DNA of 64,000 bases, taken from assembly GCA_963815535.1 (NCBI GenBank), contig CAWFGS010000007.1, forward strand, positions 47,887 to 111,886, read 5' to 3'. The stretch's first letter is position 1. Each line of letters opens with the position of its first letter. The notes under the pieces were generated by a model that did no database searches, was not told the origin of the DNA, and saw nothing but the letters and a program-made list of their open reading frames with translations. The DNA is from CAWFGS01 sp963815535 (GTDB taxonomy: Bacteria; Pseudomonadota; Alphaproteobacteria; Sphingomonadales; Sphingomonadaceae). Position numbers and translations under genes: made by a program. Positions 21,045-30,147 of the stretch are shown one piece after another.

Positions 21045-21581
21045 CTACATTCGCCCCTTCTTTGCCAAACGGTTAAGCTCCGGATGGGTGAATGAAAATT
21101 CAAACCGGTCATCGTCAGATTGCCATAGTTTTCCGCCAATTGACTCAATGAGCCGGCCGCGAGTGCTTTGCGATCGTTCAATTCTCGATAATTGGGAAAC
21201 GGATAAGCCGACAACGTCAGCAACAACTTGCAGGCTTTTTCTCTCTTTAATACGACCGTTACGAAGTGCATCTCCAAGATCCTGACGATTGTCGGACGCG
21301 TAGATAAGGGCTGGCGCAACGTTTGTGCCCCTAACAGCTATCGTTTCCCACTCGATACCAAGCAGGCCCATAATTTTATAGATCGTTGGGTAGCTAGGCC
21401 AGCGAAAGCCGTGCTCGATACGCGACAGCGTTTCACGGCTAACGCCCAGTTCTGCAGCGAATTCGGTCATGTTGAACTTGCCATATGTCTCGTGGGTCAA
21501 ACGACAAGACCGCAAGGTTGCTCCCAGTTCTTCACACAACGTAATATACCCTTGTGGCAACCGCATTCGACTTTTTTTCAA
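21045..21581 (-). CDS. Transcriptional regulator with two XRE-type HTH domains
   Basis: A 178-aa putative DNA-binding protein with two Cro/CI-like helix-turn-helix units. The first (about residues 35-75) is MTEFAAELGVSRETLSRIEH, the second (about 115-150) SLQVVADVVGLSVSQLSRIE. No enzymatic domain is visible. It is divergent from the methyltransferase gene with only 64 bp between the starts, so it probably controls that promoter as C proteins do in restriction-modification systems. A general element repressor role is the alternative. Confidence 0.8.
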   Translation of the reverse strand: MKKSRMRLPQGYITLCEELGATLRSCRLTHETYGKFNMTEFAAELGVSRETLSRIEHGFRWPSYPTIYKIMGLLGIEWETIAVRGTNVAPALIYASDNRQDLGDALRNGRIKERKSLQVVADVVGLSVSQLSRIERSQSTRGRLIESIGGKLWQSDDDRFEFSFTHPELNRLAKKGRM

Positions 21582-21645
21582 CTAAATGCTCCTACGGCGT
21601 GACGTTTTTGCATAGAACACCTAACGCATTCCTACAAGCTGGTCG
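21582..21645. promoter_or_regulatory. Divergent promoter region (XRE regulator / methyltransferase)
   Basis: This 64-bp spacer must contain the start signals for both divergent genes, so their promoters would overlap. It is a likely operator for the double-XRE protein. Specific boxes were not assigned. Confidence 0.4.
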
Positions 21646-22599
21646 ATGGACGACCTGCGCACAGATAAGCCCGCTCTTTCTCCTACGCCGCATAGCGCGT
21701 CGCTATCCTGCGCGCGTCGACAATGTACGGCACACGGTAATAAAACCCCGTCTCGCAAAGGTAAGCCATCCCGATCGAAGAATATCGCAGATGAGCTCGA
21801 TCAGTTTTACACTCTGCCGAGGGTGGCAAAAGAACACTATAGATCTCTTTGCAATCGACTCGATCTAAGCAATCATCGGTTCATCGAACCGAGCGCCGGA
21901 ACGGGATCGTTTTCAAACTTGCTGCCACCCGGTAGCAGGGCCTACGATCTCGATCCGAAAGCTCCCGGTATAGTTAAAGCTGATTTTCTGAAGACGAGGC
22001 TTGAACGTTCAGAAAAAAATGTCGTTATTGGCAACCCGCCATTTGGCAACAGCTGCGACATGGCGATCAAATTTTTCAATCATGCAGCAAAATTTGCGTC
22101 GGTCATTGCCTTCATCGTGCCACGAACATTTCAGAAACAGTCGATCACAAACCGGCTCAATCTTTCGTTTCATCTGCTGACTGAGATGACTGTTGAAGAT
22201 AATGCGTTCGTGTTCGAAGGCCAGCCGAGAAATGTGCCGACGGTTTTCCAGATATGGATCAAAAAAGAAGAGCGTCGCGAAAAACAGACCGCGCCCACAG
22301 AGCATTCAGATTTTGATTTCACATCAGCAGATGACGCGAACTTTGCCATTCAGCGTATCGGCAGCAACGCTGGTTTGGTGCATCGTAACCTCAAAATGAG
22401 TAAAAAGTCCCATTATTTTATAAAGCCGAATGTCGAGGGCGTGGAAACTATTATGAAGGCGCTTGATTTTGCGGCGGCAGCGTGCCGAACGGCGGGCAAT
22501 CCCAGTCTTGCTAAAACCGAAGTGGTCGCGCTGTACGCCGAATACAAAGCCAACAACCCGAATGTGGCAGGGTTTCCGTTGTACGCTAGAATGTCATGA
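21646..22599 (+). CDS. SAM-dependent DNA methyltransferase-like protein
   Basis: A 317-aa protein with the features of N6-adenine-type methyltransferases. Motif I-like FIEPSAGTGSFSNLLP lies near residue 82 and catalytic motif IV NPPFG near residue 128; AYDLDP corresponds to motif II. A target-recognition-like segment follows (FNHAAKFASVIAFIVPRTF). No endonuclease gene is seen next to it, so it may be a solitary methyltransferase or part of a defence/anti-defence unit. The first 45 residues are low in similarity to anything, and the true start may be later. Confidence 0.75.
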   Translation: MDDLRTDKPALSPTPHSASLSCARRQCTAHGNKTPSRKGKPSRSKNIADELDQFYTLPRVAKEHYRSLCNRLDLSNHRFIEPSAGTGSFSNLLPPGSRAYDLDPKAPGIVKADFLKTRLERSEKNVVIGNPPFGNSCDMAIKFFNHAAKFASVIAFIVPRTFQKQSITNRLNLSFHLLTEMTVEDNAFVFEGQPRNVPTVFQIWIKKEERREKQTAPTEHSDFDFTSADDANFAIQRIGSNAGLVHRNLKMSKKSHYFIKPNVEGVETIMKALDFAAAACRTAGNPSLAKTEVVALYAEYKANNPNVAGFPLYARMS

Positions 22600-23049
22600 T
22601 CTGCTGGTCATTAAGGACCTTCCATGCCTGGAACGCCGCCAACAGCGAAGGTAATTCCGGATCGTAACGCAGGCACAAACAGGCCCATGCGAGCCAGATC
22701 GATTGGGCCCGATTGGGCGTCGTTCTAGCGCGTTCGATAAGACCAGCGCCCGGTTTCGCCATAGGTATGCCGAACTGGTCGGCAAACCGCAGCAAAACCC
22801 TTTCACGAACATAGGGGACTGGTTATGCCGCCGGCTGCGTCGCGGCAGTGTTTGGCGGTTGGCAGCCTCTTCCAGATCGTAATAGCGTAGAAGATAATGG
22901 AAAGATCGACCCCTGGATCTTTCTCGCGCCGCGATAAGGTAGGTGTCGCTTCTCAGCAGATCGAGTACGTCCGTAAGTGGGTGGCCGACATGGTCTGCAG
23001 AATAGACCCTGTGATGCTGCTTGAACCGCACATCACTGCCGGTTTCCAA
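22586..23049 (-). CDS. Unknown protein, frameshifted (putative)
   Basis: Two frames seem to encode one protein. The upstream part (SADHVGHPLTDVLDLLRSDT, then FHYLLRYYDLEEAANRQ) meets the downstream part (LLRFADQFGIPMAKPGAGLI, then YDPELPSLLAAFQAWKVL) across a T run near 22800. Adding one base gives 154 aa. The family is not recognised. The last bases overlap the 3' end of the convergent methyltransferase gene by 14 bp. The start (GTG at 23049) is uncertain. It could be a decayed gene or a sequencing deletion. Confidence 0.45.
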
Positions 23050-23191
23050 GTGCTACCTCCAACGCAGCTATCGAATAAATGGACTGGCACCTTCCAGCTT
23101 GCGGCGGATGATACACGATTGCGTATGCAACTGCATGGTCGGGATGGACGGGTGGTATGGGAAGTCTGCGCACAGCTTCCTCCTTTCGATA

Positions 23192-23223
23192 CAAAAAGGG
23201 CGGTCATCCAAAGATGCCGCCCT
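23192..23223 (-). terminator. Rho-independent terminator (minus strand)
   Basis: On the minus strand an AGGGCGG...CCGCCCT stem of about 11 bp with a one-base bulge and a TTTG loop is followed by TTTTTG. It lies between the two minus-strand genes at 23390-24242 and 22586-23049 and should end the upstream unit. Confidence 0.65.
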
Positions 23224-23296
23224 CACAATTTATGAATGTTCGGCCCGAGTTAGAGCCGCAACCTTGGCGGCTTCGGGTCCTAGCGTGAGGCTAAGA

Positions 23297-23325
23297 AGCG
23301 GGTGATCGATCTACGATCACCCGCT
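23297..23325. repeat. Perfect 12-bp inverted repeat
   Basis: AGCGGGTGATCG and CGATCACCCGCT form a perfect 12-bp palindrome around a 5-nt spacer, 65 bp beyond the stop of the gene at 23390. It has no T tract, so it could be a protein-binding site or an RNA-stabilising hairpin. Confidence 0.6.
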
Positions 23326-23389
23326 GAGGTTCCATCGTGGGAAGATACCACAGGATCACTACCTGGTTTTCCGGCCCCACAATGAATGG

Positions 23390-24242
23390 TTAGCCGGACG
23401 GATTGTCCCGTTCGGGCTGGTTGATGAGCTGGTCAGCGAACTTGATATGCAGAAGCCGCTCGCTAAGCGCCCGTGCGCCTCTGCGATGCGCCAGCAGACC
23501 CCAGTCGATTCCATCGGTCAATCCGGTGATGCAACCACAGATAAAACCGGTCGCGCGCGTAACGATCATGGAACGTCAACGTCCACAGCGTCCGGCGCAA
23601 CGGCACGTTCGGGCCGAGGGCATCGCCGACCAGCTTGATCGCGTACTGTCTGCCGATCAAAGAGCAGCTGAACCGGAAATCGAGCCGGTCTGCGAACGCT
23701 TCAAGCTCGGCGATTGCGGCATCGTGCTCGGGTGTCAGTGCCGCCGGATCGAGGCCGCGATGGGCGTCCAGGGTCGGAAGTCCGATCGCCAGTGGCACAT
23801 CCTCGCTCCGCCGCGTGCTCGCAAGCATAACAAGGATCGCCTGCCCTTCGGTAGGCACGTAGTCGAACATCTCTAGCTCATTCATCGGCACACCAATGCC
23901 CAGAGAACTGAGCCAGTCGCTATAGAAACGCGCATGTTCCCAGCTATGGAACAGATCGACTATCGCTTCTTCGATTGGGACGATACGCCGCTCCTTTGCA
24001 ACCAGAACGGCCAACAGGAACTCGAGCTGGTCGTGCATGGTCTCAAAATTATCAGGCGCTTTCATGCCAAGCCTGTCGCACCAGAGATATTCTCGAACTG
24101 AAAACCAATACCGACCTTCTTCGTCGCGCAGTGCCCGCCGCTTGTTCGGATCGTCGGTCGTCTCAAGCCAATAGCCCCATGGCAAGCGTGAGTTGCGGCG
24201 CTCTTCGTATGAAATATCGTCCATCTTACGCCTCCCCTTCAT
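23390..24242 (-). CDS. Unknown island protein, +1 frameshift near its 3' end
   Basis: The open frame starts MKGRRKMDDISYEERRNSRL; its first 240 residues are unrecognised, mostly alpha-helical in composition and rich in W/Y. Removing one base near 23515 extends it with DWGLLAHRRGARALSERLL to a stop at 23390, giving 283 aa. This is more plausible than the unextended ending. There is no signal peptide or membrane segment. Its start overlaps the stop of the upstream gene as ATGA, so the two are translated together. An inner start at Met7 is possible. Confidence 0.6.
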
Positions 24243-24897
24243 CGGTGGATTTGGGCGGTGCGATGGCCTTGGACACTTTCCTTCGTAACCCCCGGCTCGT
24301 CATTGCTACCGATGGCGGCAAGCTGCTTTGCGAGGCGTGTGCATTCTCCGAACACGAACTCGGCATCGCGATAGGTGCGACCTTCCTCATCGCGAAGATG
24401 CGCTACCTTCGCGACCAGGCACAAAATCGAAGTGTGGAGTTACAGGTGAACCCGAACCACCAGTCCTGATCCTTCTCGGCGTCGCGTCCGCGAACAAGAT
24501 GGGTCGCATGACAGATTTGAAGCTCGACTGGACCTCCCTCGTTGCACGGTTCGGCATAGGACAGTCCATTATACGCCTCGACATCGACCGAACCGGGGAT
24601 TGCGTCATGAGCAAACCCGTACAGTTCATGTCCTGGCGGCACGGCGACGTAACCGCCCAACGTGCCGTCCCGCTGACGCAGGATGATGCAGTGCAGACCT
24701 GTTTCAGCATCCTGCCAGGCGAGCTTGTCCGGCTCGCTCGTCCAGGGACCTGGCCGGGACGGCTTGCGACTGGGAATGTCGAACAGCTGGTCTGGTTGGA
24801 TGACCGTGCCGGCGATTGGGTAGGATTTTGGCGGCGCGGGTAGGTTTTGCGTGGTGGATGTGGTCAGCGCACGCGATTTGGTTGGCTTCTTGGCCAT
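24239..24897 (-). CDS. Unknown mobile-element protein, two +1 frameshifts
   Basis: The ATG at 24897 begins MAKKPTKSRALTTS. After a proline-rich linker, the conserved-looking core has GLHCIILRQRDGTLGGYVAV, PGHELYG and WWFGFTCNS. The frame then changes twice (about 24440 and 24410), after which GRTYRDAEFVFGECTRLAKQ completes the protein at 24239; the reconstruction gives 218 aa. The arrangement (W-x-G-F-x-C-N, then YRD--FV--EC--LA-Q) is a pattern I associate with uncharacterised proteins of plasmids and phages. Function unknown. Confidence 0.6.
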
Positions 24898-24919
24898 GAT
24901 TGTATTTCCTTCAGATGTG

Positions 24920-24952
24920 AAAAAAGCCGCGCGACGAAAGGGTCGGGCGGCT
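24920..24952 (-). terminator. Rho-independent terminator (minus strand)
   Basis: On the minus strand the stem AGCCGCCCGAC/GTCGCGCGGCT (one mismatch) is followed by TTTTTTC. It lies 55 bp past the exonuclease-like gene ending at 25008 and just before the start of the gene at 24897. Confidence 0.75.
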
Positions 24953-25007
24953 CGATTTGTTTGGTGTTTGGATGCAGCGTCTGCCCGCTGCCAGCTTGAT
25001 GCGTTTG

Positions 25008-25901
25008 CTACATAGCTATCTCCGGTTTCTTGTCGGCACTGGGCGGGCATTCGACCAGTGCGGAATGGTAGACCTTTCCCGTCAGCTTCGAACGCGCCTT
25101 CACCGCACGCGCCCAATGGCGGAACACATGCCGCAAGAACTTGCTGCCGGGCAGAGTATCGACAGCCGCTTCGCCAAGCTGCAACACCGCTTCGGGAACG
25201 CTGCCGCCGATCCGACCACGCGAATATAAATGCCGCAGCAAAATGACGGCGGTAGCCAGCACGTCGGCCAGACATTGTTCTTCTACATCGGCCCAACGGC
25301 CGCGTTCGACCAGCTTGCCGATCGACTTCGATGGACTCGGTTTAGCCGGGATCGAACAGGCGGAAGCGTATTCCCCAAGGTGGACGGACTCCGACCGAAC
25401 CGACACCGCATCGCAAAGGTCGATCCGATGTAACGACAAGGGTGACAGGTCGGCCAGTTGACTGGGTAAAATCAGCCCGTGCTCGGCGGCGGATTGCCGC
25501 AGCACAGCCAAATCGCGGGTTTCTCCACCCCAAGTCGTGAAGATCGTTGCCTGATGCCGATCCAGCGTATTAAACAGCGCGCGGACCATCTCGCATTCAG
25601 AATAATTATTGGCGGACATGACCACCGGCAGGTCGATGTCCGGTGCATCCACCCCTGGTGTAAATCGCATGACCACCCAAGAGGCGGCTGCAATGCGGTT
25701 GAACGGCCAACGGAGCTTGCGTTCCGCGCTGCTGCCTTCCTGCACGCAATATTTTTCATAGCGGGCGGTGTCGCGCCCGAATTCGAGGTCAGCGACGATG
25801 TAGGTTCGCATGCCGCTGTCGTTTTCAGTCTTGTTGCGCGAGGCAAACAGGTTGGCCTGTTGTTCGAGTTCGCGCTCGAAATCATGGTGCTCGATAGTCA
25901 T
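25008..25901 (-). CDS. Predicted PolB-like 3'-5' exonuclease
   Basis: A 297-aa protein with weak but consistent resemblance to the DNA polymerase B-like 3'-5' exonuclease fold: YIVADLEFGRD (putative metal-binding acids, about residues 33-43), TTWGGETRDLAVLR (about residue 130), and a late DVLATAVILLRHLYSRGR that fits the third motif. The usual substrate is single-stranded DNA or RNA. It has its own terminator on both sides, so it may be a separate transcription unit. It neighbours another exonuclease gene. Confidence 0.5.
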   Translation of the reverse strand: MTIEHHDFERELEQQANLFASRNKTENDSGMRTYIVADLEFGRDTARYEKYCVQEGSSAERKLRWPFNRIAAASWVVMRFTPGVDAPDIDLPVVMSANNYSECEMVRALFNTLDRHQATIFTTWGGETRDLAVLRQSAAEHGLILPSQLADLSPLSLHRIDLCDAVSVRSESVHLGEYASACSIPAKPSPSKSIGKLVERGRWADVEEQCLADVLATAVILLRHLYSRGRIGGSVPEAVLQLGEAAVDTLPGSKFLRHVFRHWARAVKARSKLTGKVYHSALVECPPSADKKPEIAM

Positions 25902-25915
25902 TGTCTTTCATCCTA

Positions 25916-25939
25916 TAAAAAACCCGCCAAAGTGGCGGG
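25916..25939 (-). terminator. Rho-independent terminator (minus strand)
   Basis: Minus strand CCCGCCA-CTT-TGGCGGG followed by TTTTTTAT, a perfect 7-bp GC stem located 32 bp downstream of the exonuclease gene that ends at 25971. Confidence 0.85.
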
Positions 25940-25970
25940 CTGGGTGGTTGGTGTATTATTGGGTATTGGC

Positions 25971-26865
25971 TTACCGATGCCGTTCGTCCGCAGTGACAGT
26001 CACGGTACGGAACGGAGGTAGTCCGTTGGTTCGATACCAGCTGCGCTCTGCTGCCAGATCGTGCTGCGACATTTCCTTCGCCCAGATCTTGCGATCCGGG
26101 TTCCAGCGATATTGCCGCGCTTTCAAGCGATCCTTTGCCGCAAATGGCGCGTGGATCGCTTCCACGCGGAAGGTCGGCTGCGCGGATACATCGAGCAGAC
26201 GCTGTAGGTGTGTGCGGCGCCTGTTCGATCCCGGATCGTTTTGCTCATGGCGGAGCAGATGAAAGAGCGACCAGACATCATCCGCGGCCCGGTGAGCGTT
26301 CGAGAACCAGCCATGCTGGACGAGCAGATGCTGCTGCGCGCGACCTTCATAGCCCAAGGTCAACCAATCGATCTCTGAGCATGAACAAGCCCATTCCTTA
26401 CCCTTATGTTCGGGGAAGCGCTGTTCGATCCATGCCGCATCGAATTTTGCATTTTGAGCAAGGCACGAGGTCAGCCCGGTCGATCAGGGACGATACCATC
26501 TCATCGTTGATCTTTTCGCCAACCAGATGATGGGCAGCCAGGCCCGTGAGCAGCGTGATTTTCGGGTCGATTACCACTTGGGGATCTTCCAACCAGCTCA
26601 AAGGTCCGAAGTGCCTCGACACCACGCCTTCTTCATCAACCCATACCAGCATGATCGCGAGCTCGATCAGCTTGTCGTTCTCGATGTCCAAGCCTGTGGT
26701 TTCGACATCGATGATGCCGATGCATCGCCCATGAGGTGGGCACCCATCTTCGGGCATATCGGTGTATCGCGGCGGTACGGATCGCAGTACGCGGTAGCGT
26801 TTGTCCTGCTCGAGGAGTTCGACAAGCGCGTCGGACTCATATTGATGATGAAGTATATCTGTCAT
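25971..26865 (-). CDS. DnaQ-like 3'-5' exonuclease, one +1 frameshift
   Basis: The exonuclease core is clear: GIIDVETTGLD (ExoI, Asp and Glu metal ligands, about residues 50-60), LTGLAAHHLVGEKI, then after the frameshift AKFDAAWIEQRFP (ExoII) and NAHRAADDVWSLFHLL (ExoIII, His and Asp). Removing one C near 26480 gives 297 aa. The C-terminal 80 residues (RYRWNPDRKIWAKEM) form an additional basic domain seen with DnaQ proteins of mobile elements. It probably trims ssDNA ends; a link to mobilization or defence is inferred from context. Confidence 0.8.
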
Positions 26866-27132
26866 TACGGTTTCCTTTCATGGAAACCGGCGAGGCGTAG
26901 CCGAGCGTTATACTCTGCTTTTTTCCTCTCTTCTGCCGGTTCCACCCGGCTATTCCTTCAAACTCCATTCTTCTGCTGAACTAAGCCGTATAGGCGCTTT
27001 TCCTAGTGGTGATTCATTCGAGACCGATCCAGCGGGCGATCCGCAGCCGCAGCCAAAGAGCGTTTCGAATTGATTATTTGTTATTCAGCGTATTCAAGCT
27101 GAAAATATTCGCGCCGCATTGCACATGACAAA

Positions 27133-29542
27133 TTATTCGATCCCGAAATCGTCACGCGCATTTTTATCGGATCTGCGGTTCTGTTGTTTGATTGGTGAGG
27201 AAGGTGCGGGTTCATTATCACGCTCGGGAGAAGTCTTGCCGTACGCTTTTGTCATTCCCGCCTGCTGGTTCAGTGCGCGGTAATCGTTTTCGGTGGGCAG
27301 ATGTCAGTTCTTCTTCCCTAATTACGGCATGTTGGCGTAATAAATCGTCGTTCAATTGACGCGCACTTCGAACCAGATCGTTGCCCAGACTTCTTTCAAG
27401 CCGCTCCCAGGCTATCTCCTTCAGCCCTTTTGGCATAAACGGGATTATCGAGTTCAAATCGTAGCCGAAATCTGGCTTTTTCGCCATGTCGGTTAGTGCG
27501 CCGCGAAGCAGGTTCAGCTCTCGTTGCTGTTTGGCATATCGATTACCAAGCTCCTGACGCTGATCTACGGAAGCGACGCTGAAATTCAGGCCTTCGGCAT
27601 TGATGGCATGGTTGCTTTCGGCCCAGATAGCGCCGGACGGGTCCTTGAGATAGTCAGCGCCGCCGGTTTTCGTTTTCTCAAGAAACCTTTGAATTTCCGC
27701 TCTGTGTTCCGCAACCGATCGGCCTCGGGATACGACTGTCACGCGAGGGTTGTTTAATCCGGTTTTAGAACCTTGTTTGCCGGAATGTGCTTTGGGTTGA
27801 GTAGATTGGCCTTCCCGCTTTCGAATGGCGGCAGCTTCTAATCGGCGCCGATGTTTCGCCTCCAATGCAGCATGCGAATTACTCAGTTTGATTCCATGTT
27901 TCACCGCAAGAGCAATTGCATCCCTTTGAAACCGGCGGGTTCCGGTGATCTTGACAGTGCCAAATCTTTCTTGAGCAAGCAGGAGAGCATCCAGAGTGCT
28001 CTGCCTGTCACGTTCGAAGACCGTGACAAAATTGCAGGTTTCAACAAAGGCTATATGCTGATTGCGGCGATATACAGTTCGATCTAAGCAGTGTTCGACC
28101 GTATAAGCCTCCCTCCATCTACCAGCTTGTTGATCGTGTAAATCGTCATTGCCGGTCAGGATTCCTTCGACCGGAGTGGCTTTGGAAGGGCGTCCTTTAG
28201 GATTGGGGGTGTCTTCGAACTTACGAGCGCGGCGCAGTCCAGCAATATGCTCGCATTCTACCCGTTCGGCTTCGGCACGTTCGTTTTGTAGTCTGTTGTG
28301 ATCGGCACGTTTCGCCGCTGCGGATTTAAGCTTTGCGCGGGCCGTTTTGTCCGCAGCAGTAGCGCGCCGCGCTGCCTTGTGCTTCTCGCGGATGATGGCT
28401 TCCAGTTCGTCGATCGATGGAAGTACCTCTTTTTCGAGGGTCTGCTTGCATGAGATTTTGCGATGCTCTGCATCTTCTGATTGAGCGGAATATCTTGGCG
28501 AACGAAACAGCCGCACCTCAAGATCATCTGGCGGGGCTTCATACGACTGCGTTTTAAATTTCCGCAGCAATCGGCCGAACCCTGCGTTACAATCGCTGCC
28601 CGTTATGAAGCTTTCCTGCCTTCTGTACGGAATGTTGGCGACCAGATATCCGCCCGTGATCTTGCCACCCGCAGACTTTAGCTCATACGATATCCCGCAG
28701 CGGGCTAATCCACGGTGGAACTCTTCCCAGCTCTTCGCTTCATTTATGGCCCCCTTCGCCAGGAGAGTGATGGCCAACGGCATGGGAAGTTCTCCCTCGT
28801 TCGATGTGCCGGGGGGCGGGGTAATCGCTTTGTCAAAGTCGATCTGAGCGGGCTGAATTTTCTTTTTAAAGACGCCGCTCTTTGTAATCGTCCCGTCGGG
28901 GCCGGCAACTCTGACACCGCTCCAGGTGTGGTAGACACCTGTTTTATCGGCCACATATCGGCGATTGGGTTCACATTGAAGAGTACCCCGATATTCGCAG
29001 ATCGCAGTCGCGATATGAACAGCTTCAATTTCATACTGTTGACCCCATGGGCCAAGTTCGTTCGATTTGGTGTCGTGGCGGCATAAAGCTAAATGGAAAT
29101 GCGCGTGCTGAGTGTCACCGTGCATTGCGTATACACCGGGGTAGTTGTTTGCTCGTAGTACGCGCAGGAAAATGTCGCGATGCTCGCGGCAGTCTTCCGG
29201 CATGGCTTGGTCTTCCCCATACGACACCACCAGTTGCCGCAGGGCCGATGTGCCGTGGGCTGCAACGAGATACGCAAATTCCATCGCGCACTCGTCGGCC
29301 GATGGCGACTGCAGATTGAGCATCTGGCTATCTTGTATCCGATGTGGATCGTGTTTGTCATCGAGCGTGTATCCGGGCAGCGTTCCCATCTCGCTTAAAA
29401 GCTTCAGATCTTCGTTAGAAAGTTCCAGGTGCGCGACGTATTTCGCTACTGCCCATGCCAAAGCCAGCATCTTCTCGCTACCGGTACCAGCACGTGAAAT
29501 GCCGCCGAACTGAGACTTATATGAGATAATCTTGGCGATCAC
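27133..29542 (-). CDS. Relaxase/mobilization nuclease (MobA type), +1 frameshift at C terminus
   Basis: The relaxase nicks oriT and pilots the DNA strand during mobilization. The metal-binding three-histidine motif is seen as HGDTQHAHFHLAL at about residues 142-154. A large basic, helical C-terminal region (EIQRFLEKTK, SLGNDLVRSARQLNDDLLRQ) follows. The unextended frame stops at 27218. Removing one base near 27306 continues it as TENDYRALNQQAGMTKAYG to 27133, for 802 aa, which reads more naturally. The GTG start at 29542 overlaps the MobC-like stop as GTGA. No coupling protein or T4SS genes are near. Confidence 0.85.
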
Positions 29543-30024
29543 TTGCGGTTACGCTTCATTGGTTTCACAGCCGTTGGGGCGCGCCGCTCCATGAGCAGTG
29601 CCATGTGCCTGTTTGCTACCTGAGACGAATTCGCCAGCAAGGCGTCTGCCGCATCTTTTAATTCACCCGCTCTGACGATGAGGCCTACCAGTTCTGAGCC
29701 GAGGTCGCCGCGCAGGTCAGCCCCTTGGTCTGCAGTCCTAATACTGTCTATTCGCTCACCCAACTGGTCGCACATCTCTTCGATACCGAACAATTTACTG
29801 GTGAAAGTCTGACAGGTTTTGCGCAGTCCACCGCTAGCCTCAAAGAGCGCGCTGATAGCAGCGATGGAAGGATCGTAAAATCCGTCGGAGTAAAGCGCGC
29901 GATCACGCAGAAACTCTGCTACCGGCAGGTTGCCACGCTTTTCGTCTATCCGCGCCCTTTCGAAAGCGTTGACGCGCAGCTTTATGACAAGGTCGCGCCT
30001 TGCTTCTGGCTCCAGATCTTTCAC
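29539..30024 (-). CDS. MobC-like mobilization accessory protein
   Basis: A 161-aa basic protein directly upstream of, and translationally coupled to, the relaxase. The N terminus (IKLRVNAFERARIDEKRGN, then VAEFLRDRAL) is a ribbon-helix-helix type DNA-binding segment as in MobC/NikA proteins, which bind near nic and open the strands. The middle and end are alpha-helical with a lysine/arginine-rich tail. The assignment rests on the N-terminal pattern and on gene order. Confidence 0.75.
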   Translation of the reverse strand: MKDLEPEARRDLVIKLRVNAFERARIDEKRGNLPVAEFLRDRALYSDGFYDPSIAAISALFEASGGLRKTCQTFTSKLFGIEEMCDQLGERIDSIRTADQGADLRGDLGSELVGLIVRAGELKDAADALLANSSQVANRHMALLMERRAPTAVKPMKRNRK

Positions 30025-30147
30025 AACGCCTCCTTACCTCTAAAAACGGTGGCACGAAGCAAAGCGACACGACGCCGAATGGAGCGGCCCACGCTCCCAT
30101 CCTGCTTTTCTTTCGACCCTAGTTTTGGTTTGTTGGACAATGATGGG
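30025..30147. other. Candidate origin of transfer (oriT)
   Basis: This 123-bp gap lies immediately upstream of the mobC-relaxase pair, the usual place of oriT. It contains the inverted repeat GGAGCG/CGCTCC at 30081-30097 and a purine-rich run. The nic position cannot be determined from sequence alone. The label is an inference. Confidence 0.35.

Noticed and set aside
25979..26262. Plus-strand ORFs opposite the DnaQ-like gene
   Set aside because: The minus strand carries clear exonuclease motifs. The plus-strand frames are shadows.
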